A stretch of DNA of 64,000 nt from Sphingobacterium sp. UGAL515B_05 (lineage in GTDB: Bacteria; Bacteroidota; Bacteroidia; Sphingobacteriales; Sphingobacteriaceae): NCBI RefSeq assembly GCF_033097525.1, contig NZ_CP109907.1:4464001-4528000 (forward strand), written 5' to 3'. The notes beneath the pieces are model-generated. The model saw only the letters and a program-made list of their open reading frames with translations. It did not search any database and was not told where the DNA came from. Positions 24,265 to 34,300 of the stretch are shown piece after piece (the first letter of the stretch is position 1; each line of letters opens with the position of its first letter). The position numbers were made by a program, and so were the translations under genes.

Positions 24265-24314
24265 GCTAAAAGTGCTTTTTTTTGCGTTTAAACGCCAACC
24301 TACTGATTTTTAAG

Positions 24315-24353
24315 GAAAAAAAATAAGGGGCAATTCTACACGAATAGCCCCTT
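24315..24353 (-). terminator. Terminator of the pfkA-gapA operon
   Basis: On the minus strand, 22 bases after the gapA stop, AAGGGGC and GCCCCTT pair around an inner ATTC/GAAT stem and are followed by A/T-rich TTATTTTTTTT. Strong intrinsic terminator. Confidence 0.75.
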
Positions 24354-24375
24354 TATAGGATATTGGTCGAGTTGA

Positions 24376-25374
24376 TTAAGACAATTTACCAACTTCTAAT
24401 ACCAAGTCAACGATTTTGTTTGAATATCCCCATTCGTTGTCATACCAAGATACAACTTTAACGAAGTTATCATTCAATGAAATTCCTGCTTTTGCATCGA
24501 AGATTGATGTACGTGCATCACCTAAGAAATCTGAAGAAACAACTTCGTCTTCAGTATAACCTAAGATACCTTTCAATTCGCCTTCAGAAGCTTCTTTCAT
24601 GGCAGTTTTGATTTCTTCATATGAAGCACCTTTGTTCAAACGTACTGTTAAGTCAACAACTGAAACGTCTGCTGTAGGAACGCGCAATGACATACCTGTC
24701 AATTTACCTTTCAATTCTGGAAGAACCAAACCTACTGCTTTTGCAGCACCCGTAGATGAAGGGATGATGTTTTGGTATGCACCACGACCACCTCTCCAGT
24801 CTTTTACTGAAGGACCGTCTACAGTTTTTTGTGTTGCTGTAACCGCGTGTACTGTTGTCATCAAACCTTCAACGATACCAAATTTATCGTTTAATACTTT
24901 AGCGATAGGCGCTAAACAGTTTGTAGTACATGAAGCGTTTGAAACGATGTTTTGATCAGCTTTCAATTTTTTGTGGTTTACACCCATTACGAAAGTAGGG
25001 GTGTCGTCTTTCGCTGGAGCAGACATCACTACTTTTTTAGCACCTGCATCGATGTGTTTTTGAGCCAACTCTTGAGTCAAGAAGAAACCTGTAGATTCGA
25101 TGATTACTTCAGCACCTACTTCATTCCATTTCAAGTTTGCAGGATCTTTCTCAGCTGTAACACGGATAGTTTTTCCGTTAACAACCAAATTACCGTCTTT
25201 TACTTCTACAGAACCGTCAAATTTGCCATGTGTTGAATCATATTTCAACATATAAGCCATATAATCTGGTTCAACTAAGTCATTGATACCAACAATTTCA
25301 ATTTCTGGACGATTGATAGCCGCTCTAAATGCTAAACGACCAATACGGCCAAATCCGTTAATTCCAATTTTCAT
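24376..25374 (-). CDS. gap: Glyceraldehyde-3-phosphate dehydrogenase, type I
   Basis: A 332-residue cytosolic glycolytic enzyme that oxidises glyceraldehyde 3-phosphate to 1,3-bisphosphoglycerate with NAD. N-terminal Rossmann motif INGFGRIGR at 5-13, Asp-32 (GINDL, NAD specificity), active-site SNASCTTNCLAP with Cys-149, and its partner His near 176 (TTVHAVTATQ). The C-terminal WYDNEWGYS is present. It is the last gene of a three-gene operon with pfkA and a sugar-kinase-like gene (4-base gap). Codon use is strongly biased, as expected for a highly expressed gene. Confidence 0.96.
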   Translation of the reverse strand: MKIGINGFGRIGRLAFRAAINRPEIEIVGINDLVEPDYMAYMLKYDSTHGKFDGSVEVKDGNLVVNGKTIRVTAEKDPANLKWNEVGAEVIIESTGFFLTQELAQKHIDAGAKKVVMSAPAKDDTPTFVMGVNHKKLKADQNIVSNASCTTNCLAPIAKVLNDKFGIVEGLMTTVHAVTATQKTVDGPSVKDWRGGRGAYQNIIPSSTGAAKAVGLVLPELKGKLTGMSLRVPTADVSVVDLTVRLNKGASYEEIKTAMKEASEGELKGILGYTEDEVVSSDFLGDARTSIFDAKAGISLNDNFVKVVSWYDNEWGYSNKIVDLVLEVGKLS

Positions 25375-25378
25375 ATTC

Positions 25379-26230
25379 TTAATTTTTATTGATATAATAT
25401 TTAATTAAATTATGTATCGGTTCTTTTACAACAGTACCAATACTGATATTAAATTCGTCTGTGGCAACTTCCCGAAGCAAGTGCTCATAATTAAACGCTA
25501 CTGAACCCGTAAAGTTTACGTCACTGTCCGGATATTCTTTCATTAAGGGCTTGATGTAGGTTTTTATAAACGTGCGAAGCCCATTTTTAACCAATTGACT
25601 AATGAATAGATGATCTTTATTTTCGAGGACAAAGTCGGTAAATGAATTCAGAAAATTTGTCGGTTGTGGGGAAATATACACCCTTTCCAAAATGGTTTTC
25701 TTATCGATGTTAAATTCTCTTTCCAATTTGTCCCGCAGATCAACAGGTAAGGTATCCGTCATATAATGTTTGAGTAACTGCTGGCTATTCCAGTTTGTCG
25801 CCCCCTCATCGGCCAGAATATAACCTAGACCATAGTTATTGTCAATGATTTTTTTCCCTGTATAATAAGCTGCATTTGATCCACTTCCAATGATGCCAAT
25901 AATTCCTCTTTCGTCGCCAAAAGTGGAAATTGCCGAAGCAATGACATCATGATCAACCCGTACGCGCGCATTGACGAAAAAACGTTCGAGGACGTTCTTT
26001 ATTTTATCCTTACGTTCCTTCGACGAAGATCCTGCTCCAAAAAAATAGATCCGTCTGATTTTTTCGGCGTTGTTGATCAGGTTGGTGTTTTTATGCAAAT
26101 GCTGTAGTATGGAGCGCTCATCTTGAAGATAAGGATTGATCCCGTTCATGCGAAACCCCGTGGTAATCCGACCTTTATCGGCCAATCGCCAGTCTGAAAA
26201 TCGAGATCCACTATATACTACTGCTATCAT
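25379..26230 (-). CDS. BadF/BadG/N-acetylglucosamine kinase-like ATPase
   Basis: A 283-residue ASKHA-fold protein of the BadF/BadG/BcrA/BcrD and eukaryotic GlcNAc-kinase family. Seen: an N-terminal MIAVVYSGSRFSDWRLAD (phosphate-1 loop, in which the usual DGG..T is replaced by YSGSR..SDW), GIIGIIGSGSNAAYYTG near 110-126 and ILADEGATNW near 137-146. The substitution in the first phosphate loop is common in a Bacteroidota subgroup. It would phosphorylate an amino sugar or other hexose, but specificity cannot be read off. It lies between pfkA (17-base gap) and gap (4-base gap), so it is co-expressed with glycolysis. Confidence 0.78.
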   Translation of the reverse strand: MIAVVYSGSRFSDWRLADKGRITTGFRMNGINPYLQDERSILQHLHKNTNLINNAEKIRRIYFFGAGSSSKERKDKIKNVLERFFVNARVRVDHDVIASAISTFGDERGIIGIIGSGSNAAYYTGKKIIDNNYGLGYILADEGATNWNSQQLLKHYMTDTLPVDLRDKLEREFNIDKKTILERVYISPQPTNFLNSFTDFVLENKDHLFISQLVKNGLRTFIKTYIKPLMKEYPDSDVNFTGSVAFNYEHLLREVATDEFNISIGTVVKEPIHNLIKYYINKN

Positions 26231-26247
26231 GTCTGTTCAATTAATGA

Positions 26248-27228
26248 TTATAAAATCTCAGCCATTTCCAATAAATCAGGGCTAAGTTTAATTTCCTTAT
26301 TGCTGATTGCTTCTTCAATTGGAGTTGTCTTGATTTCATTACCACGAAGCCCAACAGTAACTCGTGTATTTCCTGCTAATAATTCATTGACAGCGGCAAA
26401 GCCCAATCTACTCGCAAGCACGCGGTCGAAACTCGTCGGAGCACCACCTCGTTGCAAATGCCCTAATATACTAACTTTCGTGTCGTAATGATCAAACTTT
26501 TCTTTTACTTTTTTTGCAACGTAATAAGCACCGCCATTTTGATCGCCCTCTGCAACAATAACAATAGACGACGATTTCTTCTTAATGGCACCGTCTTCCA
26601 AATGGCGGATTAAATCGTCAATGGCAGTTTCTTTCTCTGGAAGTAAGATTGCTTCGGCTCCGCCGGCAATACCTGCATTCAAAGCTATACAGCCTGAATC
26701 TCTTCCCATCACTTCAACAAAGAAAAGGCGTTCATGCGAAGCCGCAGTATCTCTGATTTTATCAATAGCTTCAATGACTGTATTGTTGGCCGTATCGTAA
26801 CCGATGGTATAATCAGAACCGTAAAGGTCGTTGTCTATCGTACCGGGTATACCTATAATAGGTATCTCGAATTCTTTGGAGAAAAAATTAGCCCCTGTAA
26901 AGGTACCGTCACCACCAATAACCACCAATGCATCCACACCGGCAGCGATCAGGTTGTCATATCCTTTTCGACGGCCTTCCGGCGTCTTGAACTCCATGCA
27001 ACGCGCTGTTTTTAATATGGTACCACCACGCTGTATAATATTGCTGACCGAACGCGTATCCATTTCTATGAAATTTGCATCGATCAGACCTTGGTATCCC
27101 TGATAAATACCCGTTACTTGCAATCCCTTATGTAATGCTGTTCGAACAACAGCACGAATACAGGCATTCATACCAGGAGCATCACCTCCTGACGTTAACA
27201 CACCTATTTTTTTAATTTCTTTTATCAC
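26248..27228 (-). CDS. pfkA: ATP-dependent 6-phosphofructokinase
   Basis: A 326-residue cytosolic enzyme that phosphorylates fructose 6-phosphate. N-terminal IGVLTSGGDAPGMN at 8-21, nucleotide loop VIGGDGTF at 103-110 (GGDGT, the ATP rather than the pyrophosphate form), catalytic GTIDNDLYGSDYTIGYDTA (GTIDND at 129-134; base Asp-132), and VEVMGRDSGCIA near 171-182. Length equals E. coli PfkA. First gene of pfkA-kinase-gap. The 182-base gap to the divergent Nudix-type regulator is AT-rich; a -7-like TATATTCG with one mismatch lies 21 bases upstream of the start. Confidence 0.95.
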   Translation of the reverse strand: MIKEIKKIGVLTSGGDAPGMNACIRAVVRTALHKGLQVTGIYQGYQGLIDANFIEMDTRSVSNIIQRGGTILKTARCMEFKTPEGRRKGYDNLIAAGVDALVVIGGDGTFTGANFFSKEFEIPIIGIPGTIDNDLYGSDYTIGYDTANNTVIEAIDKIRDTAASHERLFFVEVMGRDSGCIALNAGIAGGAEAILLPEKETAIDDLIRHLEDGAIKKKSSSIVIVAEGDQNGGAYYVAKKVKEKFDHYDTKVSILGHLQRGGAPTSFDRVLASRLGFAAVNELLAGNTRVTVGLRGNEIKTTPIEEAISNKEIKLSPDLLEMAEIL

Positions 27229-27410
27229 ACGCTATATTTTAGGTTTTACGAATATAAGATTTTTATAGTGTATATTCTACACTTTGAATAAATTTTTCAA
27301 TATTTTTTTGCGCATCACGTTTAGGAAGCGTATAATTGTTACAGATAACCCGATGATTAGTAACCGCTAAATTTAGCTCAGTATATTGCACATAAATAAA
27401 TTTAGAAGTT

Positions 27411-28082
27411 TTGTATAGTAATTTTACCGTTGACTGTGTCATATTAGGCTTTCACGAAGGAGAATTAAAAGTTCTTTTGGCCGAAAGAAATGAATATCCT
27501 TTTAAGGATTGGTGGGCATTGCCAGGTTTTTTCGTGGATAATGACGAAGAGATGGAAGATGCCGTAAAACGAATTTTGTATGAGAATACAGGTTTGAAAG
27601 ATGTATTTATGGATCAGCTGCATTCCTTTGCGGGCTTAAAAAGGCACCCAAAGGGGCGCATTCTGACGGTGGCCTATTACGCCCTTGTGCAGCTGGATAA
27701 TACCAAATTGAAAACCAAGCCTGTTACAAACTATATGAAACAGGCGAAATGGTTTCCCGTTCGAAATGTACCTGAACTGGCATTTGACCATAAGCAGATT
27801 TTGGACCTCTGTCTAGAAAGATTGCAGCGGCGCCTTGCTTATAAGCCGATTGCTTTTGAGCTGCTACCCGAAAAATTTACCCTCACCCAGTTACAGCTGG
27901 TGTATGAGGGAATCTTGAATAAACCACTCGATAAACGCAATTTTAGAAAGAAAATGCAGAATTATGGCTTTCTAAAAGAGCTTGACGAAGTGCAGACCGG
28001 AGTTGCCTATCGTGCAGCACGGCTCTATAAACTGGATAAACGAAAATTCTTAAAACATTTTCAGAACACGGTCGCATTCTAA
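27411..28082 (+). CDS. NrtR-family Nudix-related transcriptional regulator
   Basis: A 223-residue regulator: a Nudix fold at ~5-140 followed by a winged-helix DNA-binding domain at ~150-215 (LLPEKFTLTQLQLVYEGILN, then DKRNFRKKMQNYGFLKEL). The Nudix box PGFFVDNDEEMEDAVKRILYE has lost the catalytic REUxEE glutamates (RILYENTG), which is expected of NrtR-type proteins that sense rather than hydrolyse a nucleotide-sugar or NAD-like ligand. The start is a TTG at 27411; no ATG occurs in frame upstream. In Bacteroides relatives these proteins control sugar catabolism. Being divergent from pfkA, it may regulate the glycolytic operon; this is inference. Confidence 0.8.
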   Translation: MYSNFTVDCVILGFHEGELKVLLAERNEYPFKDWWALPGFFVDNDEEMEDAVKRILYENTGLKDVFMDQLHSFAGLKRHPKGRILTVAYYALVQLDNTKLKTKPVTNYMKQAKWFPVRNVPELAFDHKQILDLCLERLQRRLAYKPIAFELLPEKFTLTQLQLVYEGILNKPLDKRNFRKKMQNYGFLKELDEVQTGVAYRAARLYKLDKRKFLKHFQNTVAF

Positions 28083-28101
28083 TAGATCTGTTCGTATAAC
28101 A

Positions 28102-28130
28102 TAAGGCAAACTCGAGAGTTTGCCTTTTTT
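28102..28130 (+). terminator. Terminator of the NrtR-type gene
   Basis: GGCAAACTC, GA centre, GAGTTTGCC: a perfect 20-base palindrome, followed by TTTTTT, 21 bases after the stop codon. Confidence 0.85.
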
Positions 28131-28173
28131 GTTGTCAGTTTAATATCAAAATTATTACAATTTCAAAATTTAT

Positions 28174-28204
28174 TTTGCCCAACATGTTACTTTTTATATT
28201 TTTG
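28174..28204 (+). promoter_or_regulatory. Promoter of the tetR-RND efflux operon
   Basis: TTTG (28174-28177), a 19-base spacer and TATTTTTG (28197-28204): an exact match to the Bacteroidota vegetative promoter. It lies 47 bases before the TetR start. An AAAGGAG Shine-Dalgarno-like stretch follows at about 28235. Confidence 0.75.
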
Positions 28205-28251
28205 AACAATTTTTGATAAAAGTCAGAAAGTAGAAAGGAGTTTTTTGAAGA

Positions 28252-28851
28252 ATGGAAGATAGAAAAGATCAAATCATTCATGCGGCGATAAGACGCTTTA
28301 TGCATTACGGTTTTAGTAAGACTACAATGAATGAAATTGCGGAGGATATAAAAATTACCAAAGCGAATTTATACTACTATTATTCGGAAAAGAATGCACT
28401 TATACGGGATGTGATTGTGCGTTTGACGGATGAATATAGGGAAGAGGAGGAGAAGATGGTGGCTGTGCACGTGGGTACCACTTACGAGCTGATCATGAAA
28501 ATACTGGAACTGCGCGATGCATTCGTCCGTAAATACTATATGTTGCACATGAACGAAAATCTGGAATGGATCAAGGGACTTTCCATGCAGGATTTTTTTC
28601 AATGTCTCCACGACCGCGATGTGAAAGCCTTGTTTGAGATCCTTCAGATCGGTGCCGAAAAAGGTGAAATAGATGGGGAGCATCTCTATGAAACAGCCGA
28701 AATCTATGTGGAATTGATGAAGAGCTTATCCTTGATGTGCAATATTTCCGATATCATTTCGGGGATTCCAAATCAGGATCGGTTTGATGAAGTATTGCAA
28801 AAACAAAAGCTGGCTACCAAGCTGTTTTTTAATGGTATAAATAAAAAGTAG
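28252..28851 (+). CDS. TetR-family transcriptional repressor
   Basis: A 199-residue repressor. The N-terminal HTH is clear at ~5-50: DQIIHAAIRRFMHYGFSKTT, then MNEIAEDIKITKANLYYYYSEKNALI. The remaining helical domain is the ligand pocket and dimer face, with no conserved motif. It is first in an operon with a TolC protein, a periplasmic adaptor and an RND pump (28 bases to tolC), so it most likely represses this efflux system and is released by one of its drug-like substrates. The preceding promoter is an exact consensus match. No obvious palindromic operator was found in the 120 bases upstream. Confidence 0.87.
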   Translation: MEDRKDQIIHAAIRRFMHYGFSKTTMNEIAEDIKITKANLYYYYSEKNALIRDVIVRLTDEYREEEEKMVAVHVGTTYELIMKILELRDAFVRKYYMLHMNENLEWIKGLSMQDFFQCLHDRDVKALFEILQIGAEKGEIDGEHLYETAEIYVELMKSLSLMCNISDIISGIPNQDRFDEVLQKQKLATKLFFNGINKK

Positions 28852-28879
28852 ATATAAAATTAGGACAAATAAATTAGGA

Positions 28880-30196
28880 ATGAAAACAATCAGAATACTA
28901 GCCAGCCTTTTATTAGGTACGATGGTTTTCCAGAGTCATGCACAGCAGCAATTGAGCTTAAGTGATGCGATTAAATTTGCTTTGCAGAACAAAAAGGAAG
29001 CTAAAAAGGCAAAGTTAGATCTCGAAAACTCGCAATACCAGATTGATGAGGTTAGGGGTAGCGCGTTGCCACAAATTACAGCAAATGGTTCCTTAAAATA
29101 CAATGTGTTAATTCCAGAAATGGTATTGGAAGCCGGTGGTCAGACTCAAAAGATTAAAATGGGACAACCCTGGAATTCAACAGCAGTGGTTTCTCTGAAT
29201 CAGCAGCTTTTTAATCAATCGATCTTTACAGGGTTGAAAGCTGCTAAGACAACAAAAGAGTTTTACCAAATAAATGCGCAGTTAACAGATGAACAGGTAA
29301 TCGAAAAAGTAGCAAATGCTTACTATGATATCTACCAAGAACATCTGAAACTTCAAACGATAGAAAATAACTTGCAAAGTACCACAAAAACGAAAGATGT
29401 GACGGAAGGACTTGTGAAAGCTGGGCTTGCAAAAAAAATAGATTTGGATCGCTTGGTGGTCAATGTGAATAACCTGGAGGCACAGAAACAACAAACAACC
29501 AACGCCGTACAGATCAAAGAAAATGCATTGAAATTCGCAATCGGGAAGCCGATCGAGGAAGACATTGAATTATCTGAAGAGACTTTTGATATCAATGCAG
29601 CATTGGCCGTGGAATCGGATAATGTAGAAAATAGGACCGAGGTGCAGTTGATGAAGAAGCAAATTGAACTTTACGAACTGAATAAGAAATCGAAAGTTGC
29701 TGATCTATACCCTAAATTATCCTTAGGTGGAGATTTTGGTTTTAATGGATTTGGTAAAGGGTTTCCTATTGGTGGTGATTTTAGCTGGCCAAAGACCTCG
29801 AGCATAGGTTTAAATCTTTCGGTGCCAATCTTCACGGGAGGAACAACAAGAGCAAGAATCAACCAGGCGGATATTCAGATTAGACAAGCACAGGTTGATC
29901 TTGAAGATACCAAACTTGGCCTAAATCTAGCGAAAGAAAATGCCAAATCACAGATCAAGATCAGTTTGCTGACGATCGACAACAATCGCCGGAATGTTAA
30001 ATTGGCTAAAGGTGTTCTAGATGATACAAAAAACAATTTTAACAATGGTTTAGCAACTTTAACAGAATTACTTGACGCTGAAAAAGCACTAGCTGATGCA
30101 GAAAATAATCTAAATACAAGTTTGTTGAACTATAAAGTAGCCGAAGTACAGATTATTAAGGCGAACGGCGAATTAAAATCACTAATTAAAGAATAA
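28880..30196 (+). CDS. TolC-family outer-membrane efflux protein
   Basis: A 438-residue outer-membrane channel. Signal peptide MKTIRILASLLLGTMVFQSHAQ, then LSLSDAIKFALQNKKEAKKAK, the usual TolC start. The two OEP repeats of long coiled helices are visible (for example ENNLQSTTKTKDVTEGLVKAG and NVKLAKGVLDDTKNNFNNGL), with the typical 'TLTELLDAEKALADAENNL' near 390-410. Length is normal. Together with the adaptor (14 bases downstream) and RND pump it spans both membranes for export. Only one copy of each component is present here; a second TolC gene lies at 62046-63347. Confidence 0.9.
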   Translation: MKTIRILASLLLGTMVFQSHAQQQLSLSDAIKFALQNKKEAKKAKLDLENSQYQIDEVRGSALPQITANGSLKYNVLIPEMVLEAGGQTQKIKMGQPWNSTAVVSLNQQLFNQSIFTGLKAAKTTKEFYQINAQLTDEQVIEKVANAYYDIYQEHLKLQTIENNLQSTTKTKDVTEGLVKAGLAKKIDLDRLVVNVNNLEAQKQQTTNAVQIKENALKFAIGKPIEEDIELSEETFDINAALAVESDNVENRTEVQLMKKQIELYELNKKSKVADLYPKLSLGGDFGFNGFGKGFPIGGDFSWPKTSSIGLNLSVPIFTGGTTRARINQADIQIRQAQVDLEDTKLGLNLAKENAKSQIKISLLTIDNNRRNVKLAKGVLDDTKNNFNNGLATLTELLDAEKALADAENNLNTSLLNYKVAEVQIIKANGELKSLIKE

Positions 30197-30210
30197 TTGA
30201 CTAATACAAT

Positions 30211-31266
30211 ATGAAACGCGGAATTATTACCTTACTTATTATTGCTGCTGGTTTAGCAGGAATATTTTTTGTGTTAAATAAGAATAAAAAGAAAAATGAG
30301 GCAGAAACTGCGGAAGTAGCCAAAAAAAATGTGGCTATTGCTGTGCGTATCGATACAGCAAAAGTATCTTCCATGGATTTACGCTATACTGCTAACGGAA
30401 CATTTTCTCCGAAACAGGAAGTAACTGTTTCGGCTGAAACTGCTGGCCGGGTAGTGAAAGTATTGGTTGATGAAGGTTCGCATGTGAGTGCGGGACAGAC
30501 TTTGGCGATCATCGAGGGTGATAAACTGAATGTGAACGTGGCGAATGCGCAAGCGGCATATACCAATGCGCAGGCTGATCTGCACCGCTTTGAAAGTGCT
30601 TTTTCTACGGGAGGTGTAACCAAACAACAGTTAGACCAGGTGAAATTGCAATTTGAGAATGCGAAAAATAACTTAAAAGCTTCTAAATTAAATGCTGGCG
30701 ATGTAACCATAAAAACGTCGGTATCGGGTATCGTCAATTCACGTAAAATCGAACCGGGGACTTACCTGAATGTCGGTGCTGCGGCCTTTGATATTGTGAA
30801 TGTTGCCACCTTGAAATTGCGTGTCAATGTAGACGAAAAGAATGTAGCGACCTTAAAGATCGGTCAATCTGTTGATGTGACAGCGAGTGTGTATGCAGAT
30901 CAACGCTTTACCGGTAAAGTAACATTTATCGCACCTAAATCGGACGGTAGCTTAAATTTCCCTGTTGAAATCGAGGTAAATAATGCATCGAACCAATTGC
31001 GTGCTGGTATGTATGGTACGGCCATCTTCGGCGAAGGTGTTGCCAGCAATACATTGATCGTACCACGTAACGCTTTTGTGGGTAGCGTGAGCGACAACAA
31101 GATCTTTGTGCTGAAAAACGGTAAAGCAATCGAAACAAATGTCAAATCGGGTAGAAACTTTGGTGATTACATCGAGATCTTAGGCGGTTTGCAAAATGGC
31201 GATCAGGTGATTGTTTCGGGTCAGATCAATCTATTTGACCAAAGCCCTGTAGAGATTATTAAATAG
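30211..31266 (+). CDS. RND efflux periplasmic adaptor (HlyD/AcrA family)
   Basis: A 351-residue membrane-fusion protein. Residues 1-25 are a single anchor (GIITLLIIAAGLAGIFFVLN) without lipobox. A biotinyl-lipoyl-like domain is split around a short coiled hairpin: EVTVSAETAGRVVKVLVDEG, then HVSAGQTLAIIEGDKL, hairpin AQAAYTNAQADLHRFESAF, and GIVNSRKIEPGTYLNVGA. Beta-barrel strands with GMYGTAIFGEG and a C-terminal VIVSGQINLFDQSPVEI complete the fold. The coiled hairpin is short, as in MexA-like adaptors of Bacteroidota. It links the inner-membrane pump to TolC. Confidence 0.88.
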   Translation: MKRGIITLLIIAAGLAGIFFVLNKNKKKNEAETAEVAKKNVAIAVRIDTAKVSSMDLRYTANGTFSPKQEVTVSAETAGRVVKVLVDEGSHVSAGQTLAIIEGDKLNVNVANAQAAYTNAQADLHRFESAFSTGGVTKQQLDQVKLQFENAKNNLKASKLNAGDVTIKTSVSGIVNSRKIEPGTYLNVGAAAFDIVNVATLKLRVNVDEKNVATLKIGQSVDVTASVYADQRFTGKVTFIAPKSDGSLNFPVEIEVNNASNQLRAGMYGTAIFGEGVASNTLIVPRNAFVGSVSDNKIFVLKNGKAIETNVKSGRNFGDYIEILGGLQNGDQVIVSGQINLFDQSPVEIIK

Positions 31267-31288
31267 AGCATACTGTAATCAGTAGCAG

Positions 31289-31306
31289 ATGCAACCCCGG
31301 TTGCAT
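31289..31306 (+). promoter_or_regulatory. Small intercistronic hairpin between adaptor and pump genes
   Basis: ATGCAACC-CC-GGTTGCAT, a perfect 8-base inverted repeat with a 2-base loop, in the 64-base gap. There is no T-tract after it, so it is more likely an mRNA processing or stabilising stem than a terminator. Confidence 0.35.
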
Positions 31307-31330
31307 GGCTATTAAAAATAAATTATTCGA

Positions 31331-34300
31331 ATGAAAATTACCGAAATATCGATAAAACGCCCCAGTATAATTATCGTATTATTTATAATACTGACATTAG
31401 GCGGGTTGTTTTCTTATACGCGATTGGGCTATGAATTGGTCCCTAAATTTGAAATTAACGTCATTACGGTACAGACGGTCTATCCGGGAGCTTCACCTGC
31501 AGAGGTTGAAAGTTCGGTGACCAAAAAAATAGAGGATGCCATTTCATCCCTGGAAAGTATCAAAAAGGTGGAGTCTACTTCATTGGAAGGGGTATCGATT
31601 GTCATGATTACCCTAAATAACGGTGCGGATGTCAACTTCCTGCTTACCGATGCTCAACGGAAAATCAATGCCGTGATCAACGATTTGCCGGATGATGTAA
31701 AGACACCTTCACTCTCCAAATTCTCCCTGGATGATGTGGCTATCATGAGTTTGGCCGTCACGTCCAACTTATCGGAAAAAGAACTCTATGATCTTTTGGA
31801 TAATAAAATCCAACCGGTCTTTGCGCGGATCAATGGTGTTGCAAAAGTAGACCTGATCGGTGGTGAGGAACGTGAAATCCAGATCTCTGTGGACCCGAAG
31901 AAAATTGAAGGTTATGGACTGACAATTTCTCAGGTACAGCAAATAGTAGCTGCATCCAATCTCGATTTCCCGACAGGTAACGTAAGTACCCGCGATAACC
32001 GGACAACCATCCGTCTTTCGGGTAAAGTAACTTCGATCGAGGAGCTGCGTAACCTTCCGATCACAACGCCGGCAGGGGTGCAGATCTATCTGCGCGATAT
32101 CGCCGATGTACGGGATGGTATCAAAGAGATTGAAAAAGTAGCCCGTCTGGACCGTCAGAATACAATCTTATTGCAGGTCTTTAAACAGTCTGATGCAAAC
32201 GCGGTAGCGGTGTCCGAAGCGGTCAAGAAAACGATTGCTGTACACGATAAAAACGGAAAAGTAATTAGCGGTGTAGAGAAGGATTATGCGGCACAGAATA
32301 TTAAAATTTTGGTGGCCAATGACTCTTCAGAATTTACATTGAATGCGGCCGATAACGTGATCCATGATTTAATGATTGCCATTGCCTTAGTGGGCTTTAT
32401 CATGTTGTTCTTCTTGCAGAGTTTACGGAATGCGGCGATCACCATGGTGGCGATTCCTTTATCTTTGATTGCAACCTTTATTGGTTTGCTTTTAATGGGC
32501 TATACCCTGAACTTGATGTCTTTATTAGGTTTATCTCTGGTGGTAGGTATCCTCGTGGATGATGCGATCGTTGTTATCGAGAATATTCACCGCCACATGG
32601 AGATGGGTAAAAACAAGGTGCGTGCGGCATTTGATGGTGCTTCGGAAATTGGATTTACGGTAACGGCGATCACCTTAGTTATTGTGGTGGTGTTCCTACC
32701 GATCGCGATGTCTACGGGCTTGGTGGCCAATATCCTGGCGCAATTCTGTGTGACTGTAATTATCTCGACTTTATTATCCTTATTGGTGTCATTTACGGTA
32801 GTGCCTTGGTTATACTCGCGTTTCGGTAAATTGGAGCACTTGAGCAAAACTTCTTTCTTTGGCCGTATTATTCATGGTTTTGAAAGCGGTTTGAACAACT
32901 TTACACATTGGGTGGCAGGATTGTTAGTTTGGGCCTTAAGAACCTGGAAAACCAAGCTAGCAACTTTATTTTTAGCAATCGGTTTACTTTTTGCATCATT
33001 TATCCTGATCGCTAAAGGTTATATCGGTTCGGATTTCTTCCCGAGTATCGACCGTAAAGAATTTTTTATCCAGTTGGAACTCGATAAAGATGCTTCGCTG
33101 GAGAAGACCAACTTATTGACGCAGAAAGCGGAAGCTTATATTAAATCGAAACCCGATGTCAAAGAAATTATTACGACAGTGGGACAGTCTTCGGATGGTA
33201 TGGCTTCGACAACGGGTTCACGTTACAAATCGGAGATCCACGTGATCCTCGACAAAGAAAACTTTGAAGGCAACTCACAGGTATATTCAGCGACATTAAA
33301 GCGGGAACTGGAAAATAAACTGATCGGCGCAAAAATCAAAACCGTCAATGTGGGTATCATGGGAGCGGAGCAGGCACCACTAAAGCTGACCATTATCGGT
33401 GCTTCTGTCGAAGATGCGCAGGAATTTGCGGAGAAGGCGGCAGATCAATTGCGTAAGATCCCTGGAGCAGCGGGTGTCAAATTGACTTCTGAAGCGGGTA
33501 ACCCCGAGATCAATGTGAAGATCGACCGTGATAAAATGACGTCTTTGGGATTGAATGTCTCTACTGTGGGTATGACGATGCAAACGGCATTTTCAGGAAA
33601 CACGGACAACAAATACAGAGCCGGCGATAATGAGTATGATATCAATATCCGCTATGCGGAAAATGGCCGTGCCAATATCGACAACGTGCGTGATCTGAAA
33701 TTTATCAATAATCAGGGCGCCTCTATCTCTTTGGATCAATTCGCTAATGTTACTTTTGGCTCGGGACCTACTTTGTTGGAACGTCGCGACAAGTCGCCGG
33801 CAGTATCCATTCAGGGGCAAGCGATCGGTAGACCAATGGGTACCGTAGCGCAAGAGTGGCAGGCACAGTTTGAAAAACTGCCGCGTAAACCGGGGATTGT
33901 CTTTATCTGGGGTGGTAACATGGAAAATCAAACCGAAGGTTTTGGTACTTTGGGAATTGCCTTATTGGCATCTATTATCCTAGTATATTTGGTTATGGTT
34001 GCTTTATACGATAGTTTTATCACGCCATTCGTGGTCTTATTCTCCATTCCATTGTCATTTATCGGAGCCCTGTTATTCTTGGCTTTGGGTAATCAGACCT
34101 TGAATATCTTTACGATTTTGGGTATCATCATGTTGATTGGTCTAGTGGCCAAGAATGCGATCATGCTGGTTGATTTTGCCAACCATCGTAAGGAAGCTGG
34201 CGATAACACGCACGATGCATTGGTGGCAGCCAACCATGCACGTCTTCGTCCGATTTTGATGACGACAATTGCCATGGTATTTGGTATGATTCCTATTGCA

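Noticed and set aside
23909..24313. 134-codon plus-strand ORF across the tRNA cluster
   Set aside because: It is antisense to three clear tRNA genes and has repeats of tRNA T-arm sequence; not a protein gene.
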